Positions 17,270 through 26,633 of a stretch of 64,000 nt of DNA are shown one piece after another. Location of the stretch: the NCBI GenBank assembly GCA_052148715.1, contig JBKQHQ010000235.1, positions 1 to 64,000 on the forward strand, in the 5' to 3' direction. A program made the position numbers and the translations under genes. Within the stretch, counting starts at the first letter, position 1, and each line of letters starts with the position of its first letter. The DNA is from JBKQHQ01 sp052148715. GTDB lineage: Bacteria; Pseudomonadota; Alphaproteobacteria; Rhizobiales; Xanthobacteraceae. The notes under the pieces are model-generated. The model did not search any database, was not told the origin of the DNA, and saw nothing but the letters and a program-made list of their open reading frames with translations.

Positions 17270-18952
17270 TTACGCCGCGACCTCAACAAGGAAACCGTCA
17301 ACGGAGGTTTGCAGACGGCGCGCCGCATCGGCAAGCTCGCTGCTGGAGCCGAGCACGGCCTGGGCCGAGTTGCCCGCTTCGGCAACTGCGGTGCTGACTT
17401 TCGCGACATTGGTCGCGACCGTCCCGGTTCCCTCCGCGGCCAGCGCGGCATTGCGCGCAATCTCGCGGGTGGCCGCGTTCTGCTCGTCGACCGTCGTGGC
17501 GATCACCATCGTGACCCGGTTTATTTCCTCCATGGTCGAGGCGATGGTGCGGATCGCCTCGACCGCCTCCTTGGTCGAGTTCTGGATCCCCGAAACCTGC
17601 GTGCCGATCTCTTCCGTCGCCTTCGCGGTCTGGCTGGCCAGGCTCTTCACCTCAGACGCCACCACGGCAAAACCTTTGCCGGCCTCGCCGGCGCGCGCCG
17701 CCTCGATGGTTGCGTTGAGCGCGAGCAAGTTGGTCTGGTCGGCGATGGCGCGGATGAGGTCCACGACATTCCCGATTTTCTGCGCCGCTTCCGCGAGCGA
17801 GGCGACGCCTTCATTGGTGCGCCCCGCCAAGCCGGTGGCTTGGGTGATCACATTGTTGGCCTGGGCAATTTGCCGACCGATCTCGCCGACCGAGGCGCCA
17901 AGTTGCTCCGCCGAGGCGGCGACGCTCTGGACGTTGGAGGCCGCTTGGCCGGATGCCGCGCTCACCGACGCCGCTTGCGAGGTCGCCTCCCCGGCAACAC
18001 TGGTGAGCGTCTTCGCCGTCGTATCGAGCCGGCTCATGCTGGCGCTGACCGTCGACAGCACGTCCTTGATCGTCGAGCGGAAGGAGGCGATGAGCTTATC
18101 GACGCGCGCCTGCCGCTCAGCGCGCCGTCCCTGCTCCGTTCGCGCCGCCTCCTCGAGCGTCGCGCGCTGGCTCGCGTTCTCCCGGAACACCGCCACGGCG
18201 CGCGCCATCTCGCCGATCTCGTCGGCGCGGGTGGTATCGACCTCCTCCTTGAGAGGCCGGTTCTCCGCCAGATCGAGCATGGCCTCGCGCAGCTTGCCGA
18301 GCGGACGGCTGATGCCGCCTGCGATATAGATCGTAACGCCGGCAAGCAGCAGGATGAGGACGACGGCGACTGCTCCCGCCTGGGTGATGGTAGACCAGAG
18401 CTCGGCGGCTAGGTCGTCGTCGAAGACGCCGGTCACGATCGCCATGTTCCAGGGCCGATAGAGCTTGGCAAAATTGGTCTTGCCGATCGGCTCCTGCGAT
18501 CCCGGCCGCGACCAGATGAACCGCGTAAGGCTTCTTCCGGACGCTTCAAGGTCTGACTTCATCTGCCGCGAGAACATAAAGCCGTTCTTGTCCGCTTGGT
18601 CGATCATCGATTTTCCGATCAAGGCGGTGCGACCGCTTCCGGTCATGATCATCGGCATTTCCGGGGTCATGAGGTAGGCGATGAAGTAGTCACCGTTGTG
18701 GTAGCGCGCGGTGCCGATCACCGACAGAGCCCGCTTCTGCGCCTCCTCTGCGGACATGGCACCGCTTTCGGCGAGGGTGCGGTGGCCCTCGAGAACGCCG
18801 ATGGCCGTGTCGACCAGGGCTTCGAGCTCGCGTTCTCTGGCGTTGGTCGCGTGCTTGTTCTGCAACCAGATCAGCCCGGCCGTCAGGACCGCGCAGCCGA
18901 GAGTGAACAATCCGACAAGCATGTAGAGCCGGCCGCGGATGCGCAGTCGCAT
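17270..18952 (-). CDS. Methyl-accepting chemotaxis protein with sCache_2 sensor
   Basis: 560 residues. A membrane span at about 7-28 is followed by a periplasmic single-Cache (sCache_2) sensor with the typical YHNGDYFIAY, GKSMID and LTRFIWSRPG segments. Next come a second membrane span (VAVVLILLLAGVTIYIA), a HAMP linker, and a long methyl-accepting domain. Its hairpin tip is DLIRAIADQTNLLALNATIE and EAARAGEAGKGFAVVA. sCache_2 domains often bind small organic acids. TTTGGAG upstream supports ATG 18952 over an earlier TTG. It is the first gene of the MCP-HdeD-GST operon. Confidence 0.92.
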   Translation of the reverse strand: MRLRIRGRLYMLVGLFTLGCAVLTAGLIWLQNKHATNARERELEALVDTAIGVLEGHRTLAESGAMSAEEAQKRALSVIGTARYHNGDYFIAYLMTPEMPMIMTGSGRTALIGKSMIDQADKNGFMFSRQMKSDLEASGRSLTRFIWSRPGSQEPIGKTNFAKLYRPWNMAIVTGVFDDDLAAELWSTITQAGAVAVVLILLLAGVTIYIAGGISRPLGKLREAMLDLAENRPLKEEVDTTRADEIGEMARAVAVFRENASQRATLEEAARTEQGRRAERQARVDKLIASFRSTIKDVLSTVSASMSRLDTTAKTLTSVAGEATSQAASVSAASGQAASNVQSVAASAEQLGASVGEIGRQIAQANNVITQATGLAGRTNEGVASLAEAAQKIGNVVDLIRAIADQTNLLALNATIEAARAGEAGKGFAVVASEVKSLASQTAKATEEIGTQVSGIQNSTKEAVEAIRTIASTMEEINRVTMVIATTVDEQNAATREIARNAALAAEGTGTVATNVAKVSTAVAEAGNSAQAVLGSSSELADAARRLQTSVDGFLVEVAA

Positions 18953-19121
18953 CGAAATCTCCAAAGGCTACGGCGGAGTGCGCCGCACTTAGATTCATTC
19001 GATGAAACGTAGTCGCGCATGATTAACCGTGCGTAACGGGTCGTCGGGAGACCGCGAACCGCTGCCGCAAAGAGACCGTTTCCGGTAACAATGTAGTCTT
19101 CGACGCCGACCACATGCTCGG

Positions 19122-20951
19122 CTAGGTATTGGTACCCAGCTCGGCCGGTGACGGAATGATCGGCAGCAGCAGATGCGAAGGCCTACCGAGATCATGGTAG
19201 ATCTTGTGCAGCACCGTCTTGCTGCTGCAGATATGGTACGGCACATATTCGGCATTGGTCGCGCCGGCGACGCCGGTCGGCAGATCGAGGCTCGTGATCT
19301 CGAGGCAGATGCGGTGGCCCTGCCGAAACAAATTCGCGGTCGAGAGGATCTCGATGGCGTATTCGTTGATCTCGCCGGGCGTCACCGGCTTGCGTGCCTC
19401 GCGCGTCAACGGGTGCCACGGTTTCCACGGCTTCGATCGCGGCGCATCCAAAGCGCGATGCGACGCCTTGAGCCAGCCGCGGGTGATCTCGCGCTCATGC
19501 AGGGTTTTGGGCAATTCGCGCTCGCCCTCGCGCACGGTCATCACCGACACGTCGGGACCGACGTCCTTGAGAATCACGATCCAGTTGGTGTCATCCTGAT
19601 CGATCGCGGCGAAGAGATTGAGCACGATCGGGCCGACCATCAAGACGTCGTGCGGCAAGGGCTCGCTGAGATAGCGCAGCTTCTGGACCGTGTTCGTCTG
19701 CGTCGGCGGCATCTGCGCGAAGGCGTCCGGTGGATAGAATTCGTCGACGCTGCCGGGCGTGAAGGGTTCGCTCGTCAATCGCTCCCAGCTCCGCAGATAG
19801 AGCTTGGTCCATTGCGTCTGCGGCAGCGGCCAATCCTGGGCGGTGCGCCACTCGTTGGCGCCCATGACCCAGAATTTCACCGGCGGCTCGTCCATGATCC
19901 CGGTATCGAGGCCTTTGAGCCAATGATCGTGCCACCTGAGAATCTCGTTGTGGAACGATCTGAAAGGCCGCTCCAGATGCGCCGGCCCGGCGAACATCAG
20001 CTTCTTCGGACAGTCGATATTCGTGAAATAGCTTTGCGCCCCGTTGAGATGGGTCTTGTAGGAGTAGCCATACCAGCCCGATCCGGTATAGGACGGAACC
20101 TTGATTTTGGCGAAATCCGCCTCGCTCCGCTTGACCGCCTCCTCGTCGTCATAGGGATCGATCAGCACGCCGAAATAGGGCGGCATGTGCTCGCCCTTCT
20201 GCGCCACCACGTTGAAGACGTTCGGATACATGCGGTAGTCCGGATTGGCCATCGCTTCGCGCCAATAGGTCTCGCGCGGCTCGGGAAGCGGCTTGGGCGC
20301 GCCACGGTTCTGATGCATGGCGCCGAAATGGCCGACCAGATAGCGAAACAGATGCAGCAGGCCGCCCGGGTATTCCTCACGGAAGCCCCCAAGGGGTCCG
20401 TAAGCGCCGCGCGGGTCGAAGGGAAAGATCGCCTTCAGATGCGGCGGCTGCTGCTTGGCGGCGTGGAATTGCTCGGCGCCGAAGCCGGAAATCCCGACCA
20501 TGCCGACCTTGCCGTCGCACCAGGGCTGCGCCGCGATCCATTCGATCAGGTCGTAGCTGTCCCATTCGCGCGAGCCGCCGCCCTCGGACTTGCCGATGCC
20601 GCGCGGGCAGCCGATCACGTGGACATAGCCGCGCGAAACGAAAAAATGCGTGTCGCCGGTCTCGATCGGCCCGGTCCACAGCGTCGACCAGGCCGGTTGC
20701 GGCGGCAAGGCTTCGGCCATATCGGGACCCTGAAAATCCTTGTTGTAGATGGCGAAGGCAAGCAGCGCCGGAAGCTTTTCCGTCGTGTCCGGGCGATAGA
20801 CATCGATGCAGATCTTCACGCCGTCGCGCATCGGCACGAAGATGTCCTTCTCGCGCAGCATCCGGTCGTAGCTCGGCGCGCGCTCATAGCTTGTCGGCGG
20901 GGCATCGGACGACGGAAACAAGGCCGTGGCTGGCGTTTTCGACTGGCTCAT
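19122..20951 (-). CDS. CocE/NonD family hydrolase (X-Pro dipeptidyl-peptidase S15-like)
   Basis: 609 residues of the S15/CocE serine hydrolase family. The N-terminal alpha/beta-hydrolase domain has MRDGVKICIDVYRPD and GCPRGIGKSEGG, and the nucleophile elbow VGMVGISGFGAEQ with its Ser (the usual S-Y-G is S-G-F-G here). The C-terminal jelly-roll domain is seen near LMVGPIVLNLFAAIDQDDTNW and in the late NEYAIEILSTANLFRQGHRICLE block. Members hydrolyse esters, amides or acyl derivatives such as cocaine or glutaryl groups; the substrate is unknown. No signal peptide is visible. It stands alone, divergent from the UbiD-type gene. Confidence 0.85.
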   Translation of the reverse strand: MSQSKTPATALFPSSDAPPTSYERAPSYDRMLREKDIFVPMRDGVKICIDVYRPDTTEKLPALLAFAIYNKDFQGPDMAEALPPQPAWSTLWTGPIETGDTHFFVSRGYVHVIGCPRGIGKSEGGGSREWDSYDLIEWIAAQPWCDGKVGMVGISGFGAEQFHAAKQQPPHLKAIFPFDPRGAYGPLGGFREEYPGGLLHLFRYLVGHFGAMHQNRGAPKPLPEPRETYWREAMANPDYRMYPNVFNVVAQKGEHMPPYFGVLIDPYDDEEAVKRSEADFAKIKVPSYTGSGWYGYSYKTHLNGAQSYFTNIDCPKKLMFAGPAHLERPFRSFHNEILRWHDHWLKGLDTGIMDEPPVKFWVMGANEWRTAQDWPLPQTQWTKLYLRSWERLTSEPFTPGSVDEFYPPDAFAQMPPTQTNTVQKLRYLSEPLPHDVLMVGPIVLNLFAAIDQDDTNWIVILKDVGPDVSVMTVREGERELPKTLHEREITRGWLKASHRALDAPRSKPWKPWHPLTREARKPVTPGEINEYAIEILSTANLFRQGHRICLEITSLDLPTGVAGATNAEYVPYHICSSKTVLHKIYHDLGRPSHLLLPIIPSPAELGTNT

Positions 20952-21159
20952 GGTTGCCTGCGTCGCTTTCGTGCAAGGGATCAGATCTGCTGCGGGGGGC
21001 TTTTATCAGGCCGAGGCCGGGCGAGCGAGGCTCGCAAGAAGGCCGCTCTTCCTCTAGAGTGTAGCAAGCTCGGGTGATCCACACGCCGCGGCCGAATATC
21101 CCGGCCCTTGCAAGCTGGACTCGAGGTACCCGATCGCACCCGACGGATCGAGCCGCGAC

Positions 21160-22635
21160 ATGTTGGATAAGAGCAGCCTCAAAGCCTTCAATGCCTACGA
21201 GCGGCCCCACGCCGATTTGCGCGAGTTCATCGCGAGGGTCGAGGCGACCGGTGAGCTCATCCGCGTGAAGGGCGCGCATTGGGATCTCGAAATGGGCGCC
21301 CTCGCCGAGATCGTCAATCATGCCAAGCCGGAGCCGCCGGCGATCCTGTTCGAGGACGTTCCCGGCTACCCAAAGGCAATGCGGCTCCTCTCCGGCGCCA
21401 CCAATTCGTCGAAACGCCTCGCCATCACGCTCGGGTTTCCGGTCCCCGAAAGCCCGCTGGACGTCGTGCGTGCCTACCGCGACCGCATGAAGACGCACCG
21501 GCCGATCCCGCCGCGGCTAGTCGCCGAGGGGCCGGTGCTGGAGAATATCGACCGCGGCGACGCAGTCGACTTGCTCAAGTTTCCGATCCCGCGCCTGCAC
21601 GAGGGCGACGGCGGACGCTATATCGGCACCGACGATCTCGTCATCATGCGCGATCCAGACGAGAATTGGATCAACGCGGCGACCTATCGTTCGATGCTGC
21701 AGGATCGCAACACGGTCAGCCTGTGGATATCGCCGGGCAAGCACGGCCGGCAAATCCGCGAAAAATATTTCCGCGCCGGCAAGCCCTGCCCGGTGCTGAT
21801 CAGCTGCGGACACGACCCGCTGCTGTTTCTGGCCGGCGGCAACGAGCTCAAATTCGGCCTCGGCGAATTTGACTATGCGGCCGGTCATCGCGGCCTGCCT
21901 TACGACGTCGTGCATAGCGAGGTGCACGGCCTGCCAATGCCGGCGCATGCCGAGATCGTACTCGAAGGCGAGATGAATGCCGGCGACCTGGCCCGGGAAG
22001 GGCCGTTCGGCGAATTCACCGGCTATTACGCGAGCTCGCCCAGCGAGCAGCCGGTGGTGCGCGTGCAGCGCGTGTACTACCGCAACGACCCGATCCTCTC
22101 GATCGCCTCGCCGATGCGGCCGCCCTCCGACTTTTCGTTCAGCAAATGCGTGATGAAGGCGGGGATGATTTGGGACGAGGTCGAGCGCGCCGGCCTTTCG
22201 GGCGTCGCGGGCGTGTGGTGCCATGAGGCCGGCGGCGCGCGCATGTTCAACGTCATTGCCATCAAGCAAGCGTATCCCGGGCATGCCCGTCAGGCCGGAA
22301 TGCTGGCGGCGGGCTGCCAGTCCGGCTCCTATCTCGGACGTTTCGTGGTCGTGGTGGACGACGACATCGATCCGACCAACCTGTTCGACGTGTTGTGGGC
22401 CATGTGCACGCGCTGCGACCCGGCGCAAGACATCGAGTTCATCCGCCGTGCTTGGAGTGGACCGCTTGATCCCATTCTCGATCCGCAAAGCTCGACGAAC
22501 TCACGTGCCGTGATCGATGCTTGCCGGCCGTTCGAGCGGCTGAAGGACTTCCCCCCGGTGGCGCGTGCGAGCCCCGAATTGCTGCGCCGCGTCGCGGCCA
22601 AATTCGCCGATGTCCTCGGCAAGCTGAACGGCTGA
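21160..22635 (+). CDS. UbiD-family decarboxylase
   Basis: 491 residues. UbiD enzymes decarboxylate aromatic or unsaturated acids with prenylated FMN. The protein starts with DLREFIARVEATGELIRVKG. It then shows the central cofactor-site blocks WINAATYRSMLQDRN, GKHGRQI and EGPFGEFTGYY, and the later NVIAIKQAYPGHARQ and VVVDDDIDPTNLFDVLWAM. These are family hallmarks, including the Glu-Arg-Glu region. No ubiX-type prenyltransferase gene is in the window, so the cofactor enzyme must be encoded elsewhere. It may act in ubiquinone synthesis or in catabolism of phenolic acids; the long form (491 aa) fits catabolic members as well as UbiD itself. Confidence 0.85.
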   Translation: MLDKSSLKAFNAYERPHADLREFIARVEATGELIRVKGAHWDLEMGALAEIVNHAKPEPPAILFEDVPGYPKAMRLLSGATNSSKRLAITLGFPVPESPLDVVRAYRDRMKTHRPIPPRLVAEGPVLENIDRGDAVDLLKFPIPRLHEGDGGRYIGTDDLVIMRDPDENWINAATYRSMLQDRNTVSLWISPGKHGRQIREKYFRAGKPCPVLISCGHDPLLFLAGGNELKFGLGEFDYAAGHRGLPYDVVHSEVHGLPMPAHAEIVLEGEMNAGDLAREGPFGEFTGYYASSPSEQPVVRVQRVYYRNDPILSIASPMRPPSDFSFSKCVMKAGMIWDEVERAGLSGVAGVWCHEAGGARMFNVIAIKQAYPGHARQAGMLAAGCQSGSYLGRFVVVVDDDIDPTNLFDVLWAMCTRCDPAQDIEFIRRAWSGPLDPILDPQSSTNSRAVIDACRPFERLKDFPPVARASPELLRRVAAKFADVLGKLNG

Positions 22636-22690
22636 AACGGATTCGCCAAGGCCGTATTGAATTCACTCGCCAGGAGGGACCAAGAAGCAC

Positions 22691-23443
22691 GTGCCCGATC
22701 AGCTTGACCTTCGCGTCACCGCCCTTCTCCTCGACATCGATGGAACCCTGCTCGACATCGCGCCGCGACCGCACGAGGTAAAAGTCCCCGCGGGATTACG
22801 GCAGCTCTTGGCGAGCCTGCAGCAGCTCACGGCAGGCGCGTTGGCACTCGTGAGCGGCCGCCCGCTCGTCGACATCGACGCGATTTTCACACCGCTCAAG
22901 CTTACGGCGGTGGGAGGTCATGGCGCCGAAATCCGCCGGCTCATTGACGGTGAGGCCACGCACGAGGGCGTGGCGCCCCTGGAGGAGACGCTGCGCGCGC
23001 GCATCAGAGCCGTCGGCGCCAAACCCGGGATCGTGGTTGAGGATAAAGGCTATTCAATCGCCCTGCACTACCGGCTGGCGCCGGAAAGGCAGCGGGCGAT
23101 CCACGATGCCGTCGAGGCGATCCGCTCGGAGTTGCCGCCCGGCGATACTGAGATACTGTTGGGCAAGCTGATGATCGAGATCAAGAAGACCGGCTTCGAC
23201 AAGGGCACCGGCATCCGCGAGCTGATGCGGCATGTGCCCTTCGCCGGCCGCAGGCCGATCTTCATCGGCGATGATGTGACGGATGAAGCCGCCTTTGCGG
23301 TCATACCCGAGTTTGGCGGCCTTGCCATGTCGGTTGGCAGAATTGTTCCCGGAGCGGCGAAGCGCTTCGAGGCGCCGGCCGATGTCCGCCGTTGGCTCGA
23401 GCACATCTGCAAGCAAGCGGAGCAGGCGCGGCCGACGAAATGA
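22691..23443 (+). CDS. otsB: Trehalose-6-phosphate phosphatase
   Basis: 250 residues of the HAD-type trehalose phosphatase family. Motif I is LLLDIDGTLLD (nucleophile Asp15), then VSGRPLVDID and GGHGAEIR, and motif IV is IFIGDDVTDEAAF. The enzyme removes the phosphate of trehalose-6-phosphate to give trehalose, a stress protectant. No otsA is in the window. The start is GTG 22691, with AGGAGGG about 13 bases upstream, slightly far. The gene ends 4 bases from the convergent GH15 gene, which may act on the same sugar. Confidence 0.9.
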   Translation: MPDQLDLRVTALLLDIDGTLLDIAPRPHEVKVPAGLRQLLASLQQLTAGALALVSGRPLVDIDAIFTPLKLTAVGGHGAEIRRLIDGEATHEGVAPLEETLRARIRAVGAKPGIVVEDKGYSIALHYRLAPERQRAIHDAVEAIRSELPPGDTEILLGKLMIEIKKTGFDKGTGIRELMRHVPFAGRRPIFIGDDVTDEAAFAVIPEFGGLAMSVGRIVPGAAKRFEAPADVRRWLEHICKQAEQARPTK

Positions 23444-23447
23444 CCGA

Positions 23448-25265
23448 CTAACTAACTTGGCTGCCGCTCTCCGAGCGCTGCTCCGCCGGCTTGCTCCCGC
23501 GACCGAGATTGAAGGCGCTATTGACCAGGGCAACGTGGGAAAAGGCCTGCGGGAAGTTGCCGACGAGACGGCCCGCCGCGGGATCGTATTCTTCGCTCAA
23601 TAGGCCAACGTCGTTGCGCAACGTGATCAGTCGTTCGAACAGATTGCGCGCCTCTTCGTGGCGGTTCTGCATCATGTAGACGTCCACCAGCCAGAAGCTG
23701 CAGGCGAGAAAGGCCCCCTCCCCCGGCGGCAGCCCATCGACGGCGTGGCCGGAATCATAACGCATCACCAAGCCGTCGACCAAGAGACGCCGTTCGATGG
23801 CTTCGATCGTGCCCCGCACGCGAGGATCACTGATGGGAAGAAATCCGACGACCGGTATCTGCAGGAGGCTCGCATCGAGCTCCTTGCTGCCGAAGGACTG
23901 GACGAAGCTTCCGAGCTCTGGATCGAAGCCCTGCCGACAGACCGCTTCGTGGATCTTCGCGCAGCTGCGCCGCCAAGCGTCGAGCGGACCGGGTAATCCG
24001 AACGCCTCGGCACTCTTGATGGCGCGGTCAAAGGCCACCCAGGCCATCAATTTGGAGTAGGTGAATTGCCGGGGGCCGCCGCGCACTTCCCAGATGCTCT
24101 CGTCGGGCTCGATCCAGATCTTTTCCAGATGCTCGAGGAGCGCCTGTTGCACGCCCCACGCGGACTCGTTCGCTGCAAGACCGCCTAGGCGAGCTTGGTG
24201 CAGCGCGTCCATCACCTCGCCGTAGACATCGAGTTGCAATTGACTGTGCGCGGCGTTGCCGACCCGCACCGGAGCCGAGCCCTGGTAACCGGGCAGCCAG
24301 GCGACCTCCCATTCCATCAGCCGGCGCTCGCCTGCAAGCCCGTACATGATCTGCAATTGATCGGGGCTGCCGGCGACCGCACGCACGAGCCAATCGCGCC
24401 AGGCGTTGGCTTCCTCGTAATAGCCGGCATTCATCAGAGCGAGCAGGGTCAGGGTGGCATCGCGCAGCCAGCAGAAGCGGAAGTCCCAGTTGCGCGGCCC
24501 GCCGATCCGTTCGGGTAGCGACGTGGTCGGCGACGCAACGATGCCGCCCGTCGGCGCATAGGTCAGAGCCTTGAGCGTGATCAACGAACGCAGGATGGCA
24601 TCTGACCAGGGGCCCGTGCTCTGTCTGCGGAATTTCGCCGACCAGGCTTTCCAACCATTCTCCGTCGCGACCAGCGCCCTTTCGGCGTGGAAGGAGGGCG
24701 GCGGAGGCAAATGCGACGGCGCGTAGGTCATGACGAAAGGCACCGCCTCGCCGGCCTTCACCTCGAACTCAGCCACCGTCGTCATGTTCTTGCCGCACAA
24801 TTCGACCGGCGTGCGCAGCACGACCATGTCCGGGCCGGCGATGGCCCGCAAGGCGCCATCCGGGAGCCGGGTCACCCATGGAACGACGGTCCCGTAGCCG
24901 AACCGCAGGATCAGTTCGAAGCGCATCCTGACGCGGCCGCGTTCGCCGCTGACGATGCGGACGACTTCCGAGTTCGCGCCGCGATGGGGCATGAAATCGG
25001 TCAGGGTGACGGCACCCTCAAGAGTCTCGAAGCGGGTCTCCAGGATCAACGTGTCTTCGCGATAGCGCCGCGTGATACGGGCCTCCTCCTCGTCGATCGG
25101 CGTGATCAGCCAGCGTCCATGCTCCGGCGAGCCCAACAGAGAAGCGAGGCAGGCGTCGGAGTCGAAGCGCGGCCAGCACAGCCAGTCGACCGAGCCGCTT
25201 TTGCTGACCAGCGCCGCGGTCTCGGTATCGCCAATCAGCGCATAATCCTCGATCCGCGACGGCAT
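23448..25265 (-). CDS. Glycoside hydrolase family 15 protein (glucoamylase/trehalase type)
   Basis: 605 residues. The N-terminal domain contains the typical IEDYALIGDTETAALVSKSGSVDWLCWPRFDS. The (alpha/alpha)6 catalytic domain follows, with NWDFRFCWLRDA, the proton-donor Glu region RRLMEWEVAWLPGY, and the second catalytic Glu in PPGEGAFLACSFWLVDVYM. Bacterial GH15 members of this length include trehalases and glucoamylase-like enzymes. Next to otsB, a trehalose-related role is the simplest reading but not proven. ATG 25265 is preferred to a TTG further upstream. A promoter-like EcfG motif about 280 bases upstream points at this gene. Confidence 0.88.
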   Translation of the reverse strand: MPSRIEDYALIGDTETAALVSKSGSVDWLCWPRFDSDACLASLLGSPEHGRWLITPIDEEEARITRRYREDTLILETRFETLEGAVTLTDFMPHRGANSEVVRIVSGERGRVRMRFELILRFGYGTVVPWVTRLPDGALRAIAGPDMVVLRTPVELCGKNMTTVAEFEVKAGEAVPFVMTYAPSHLPPPPSFHAERALVATENGWKAWSAKFRRQSTGPWSDAILRSLITLKALTYAPTGGIVASPTTSLPERIGGPRNWDFRFCWLRDATLTLLALMNAGYYEEANAWRDWLVRAVAGSPDQLQIMYGLAGERRLMEWEVAWLPGYQGSAPVRVGNAAHSQLQLDVYGEVMDALHQARLGGLAANESAWGVQQALLEHLEKIWIEPDESIWEVRGGPRQFTYSKLMAWVAFDRAIKSAEAFGLPGPLDAWRRSCAKIHEAVCRQGFDPELGSFVQSFGSKELDASLLQIPVVGFLPISDPRVRGTIEAIERRLLVDGLVMRYDSGHAVDGLPPGEGAFLACSFWLVDVYMMQNRHEEARNLFERLITLRNDVGLLSEEYDPAAGRLVGNFPQAFSHVALVNSAFNLGRGSKPAEQRSESGSQVS

Positions 25266-26013
25266 GGTGCTACGGTATGAACTCAATGACGGCGTCGATC
25301 ATCGGCGTGGACGCCTTCGCGTGAGCTCGCAACCAAAGTCGCCAGGGTCGCGGGCCCGTTGCTTGGCGCGAGCGGCACTTTATCTGCGGGTTTCATGACC
25401 ACTTGGGGTGCGATGCCGCGCGGCTCCACCTCCTCGCGGCTAAGCCGCGGGAGGGGTGCGCCGGACGGCCATCCGTCGGGGGAAGGGAGGGTGTGGGGCC
25501 GCCCGGCGCCATGCGCGACCGAGGGGAGAAGCCGCGCGTCAGGAAAACGATACAGCACGGCGGATGTTCCAGGTTCGCTACCAGTCCGCTAGGTTTGCCC
25601 TTCACCTCAGCGTGAATTCGGGATGCCGATCCAACACCAAATTACCGACAAAGCGCAAAAGCCAACGCGCTTGTTCGCACCGTCAGGTCGGCGACTTTGC
25701 GAAAACGAGAAGATTAGGCAATTCTATAAGTAATGGCGCGGCAAAATACTTATATACCGCTGTATTGAGAGGCAGAAGGTAGAAGCAAAGGCGCCGCCGC
25801 AAGCGCTTCGCGGTCTTTGTCGAACGGAATATTCCGCCGGCAAGTCCTCTTAGCGTTTTTATCAACGCGGAACATTACTCCTGCGGGTATCGCTTAAGGA
25901 AAAATCGAAAGCTGCGTTGCGTCATTACGGCCGTAGGGCATTTTTCCGAGCAAGGGCTGCCGGAGCAGCCAGCAATAAGGCAAGCAGATCGAGGCGCTGG
26001 GCGCTTCGCTGGC
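25266..26013. other. Intergenic, 748 bases, AT-richer block and repeat-like segment
   Basis: No convincing gene. A GC-rich part (about 25420-25570) contains short stems such as CGCGGCTAAGCCGCG and looks like a dispersed repeat. Its right end holds the EcfG-like motif listed separately. From about 25600 to 25960 the base composition is lower in GC than the neighbours and includes several short A/T runs, unlike the coding regions, so it may be of foreign or decayed origin. A 60-codon frame at 25683-25865 on the minus strand is not convincing. Confidence 0.5.
25546..25570 (-). promoter_or_regulatory. Candidate EcfG-type promoter upstream of the GH15 gene
   Basis: On the minus strand the -35 element GGAAC (25566-25570) is followed by 16 bases and the -10 element CGTT (25546-25549, extending to CGTTTTCC). 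This matches the EcfG consensus GGAAC-N16/17-CGTT. It points toward the GH15 gene, whose start is 280 bases downstream. It lies at the edge of a repeat-like segment, so it may be a chance match carried by a repeat. Confidence 0.4.
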
Positions 26014-26550
26014 TTACGACAGGCAGCGCCCGGCAAAATTCAGGCTCGCCGAACTTGCGAGGGGGCTGAAGGCCGGATCGCACCCGATCGGCAACTTCGG
26101 TGCACGCGCCAAGTGTCGCGATGGTGTCTCGACCGGCGGGGTCGATCCACGCGCCGTTTGCCCGGGAGCCACGATTGGCACCGTCGTGACAAAGACCCTG
26201 TGGCTCTCGCGGACCGTCACTTCGGGCAACGCCACATCCTCAGCGACCACGGTCGTATTGCTGATCGGATCAGTTTGGAACAGGATCTTGCCATCACGAT
26301 CGCGATAAACGATGGCAGTGTCGCGCAGGCCCACGAGTTCCACCGCGGCGATGATGGAAGCACTGCCTGAAGCGTGGCGCGTCATCGCCAGTCGGTCGCC
26401 TTTTTGCGATCGGTCGATCACAGTCACTGCGCGCTCGGCGGTGGTCGTCGCCGAACTGTCGTGATTGGCTGTCGCTGCCGGCAGCGGCACGCGGTCCATC
26501 ACCGCCAAGGTGACAAGTCCACCGATCAAATAGGGAGCCAGCTTGAACAT
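26014..26550 (-). CDS. Secreted protein of unknown function, likely EcfG-controlled
   Basis: 178 residues. The N-terminal hydrophobic segment (FKLAPYLIGGLVTLAVMD) is a signal peptide or anchor. The middle part has IIAAVELVGLRDTAIVYRDRDGKILFQTDP, like a small beta domain seen in other Rhizobiales exported proteins. The C-terminal tail has two Cys (LPIGCDPAFSPLA and AGRCL). CTGGAGAAG precedes ATG 26550 at good spacing. A clean GGAAC-N16-CGTT promoter lies 59-83 bases upstream, and the gene sits beside phyR, so membership of the general stress regulon is likely. The function is not known. Confidence 0.7.
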   Translation of the reverse strand: MFKLAPYLIGGLVTLAVMDRVPLPAATANHDSSATTTAERAVTVIDRSQKGDRLAMTRHASGSASIIAAVELVGLRDTAIVYRDRDGKILFQTDPISNTTVVAEDVALPEVTVRESHRVFVTTVPIVAPGQTARGSTPPVETPSRHLARAPKLPIGCDPAFSPLASSASLNFAGRCLS

Positions 26551-26608
26551 CGGTCTTCTCCAGCATTCTGCCGGGTGCGGCGATAAGCCACTTCTGCACT
26601 CCCACCAG

Positions 26609-26633
26609 AACGCTCTTAACCATTCTTGGTTCC
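26609..26633 (-). promoter_or_regulatory. EcfG-type promoter of the secreted stress protein gene
   Basis: On the minus strand GGAAC (26629-26633), 16 bases, then CGTT (26609-26612) matches the EcfG consensus. Transcription would start near 26600, leaving a leader of about 50 bases before the ATG at 26550. Confidence 0.75.

Noticed and set aside
25359..25592. Small open frames in the GC-rich block upstream of the GH15 gene
   Set aside because: Open on both strands with low-complexity products; better explained as a repeat-like segment.
25870..25896. EcfG-like site GGAAC-N17-CGCT
   Set aside because: The -10 element does not match CGTT and no gene lies downstream in that direction.
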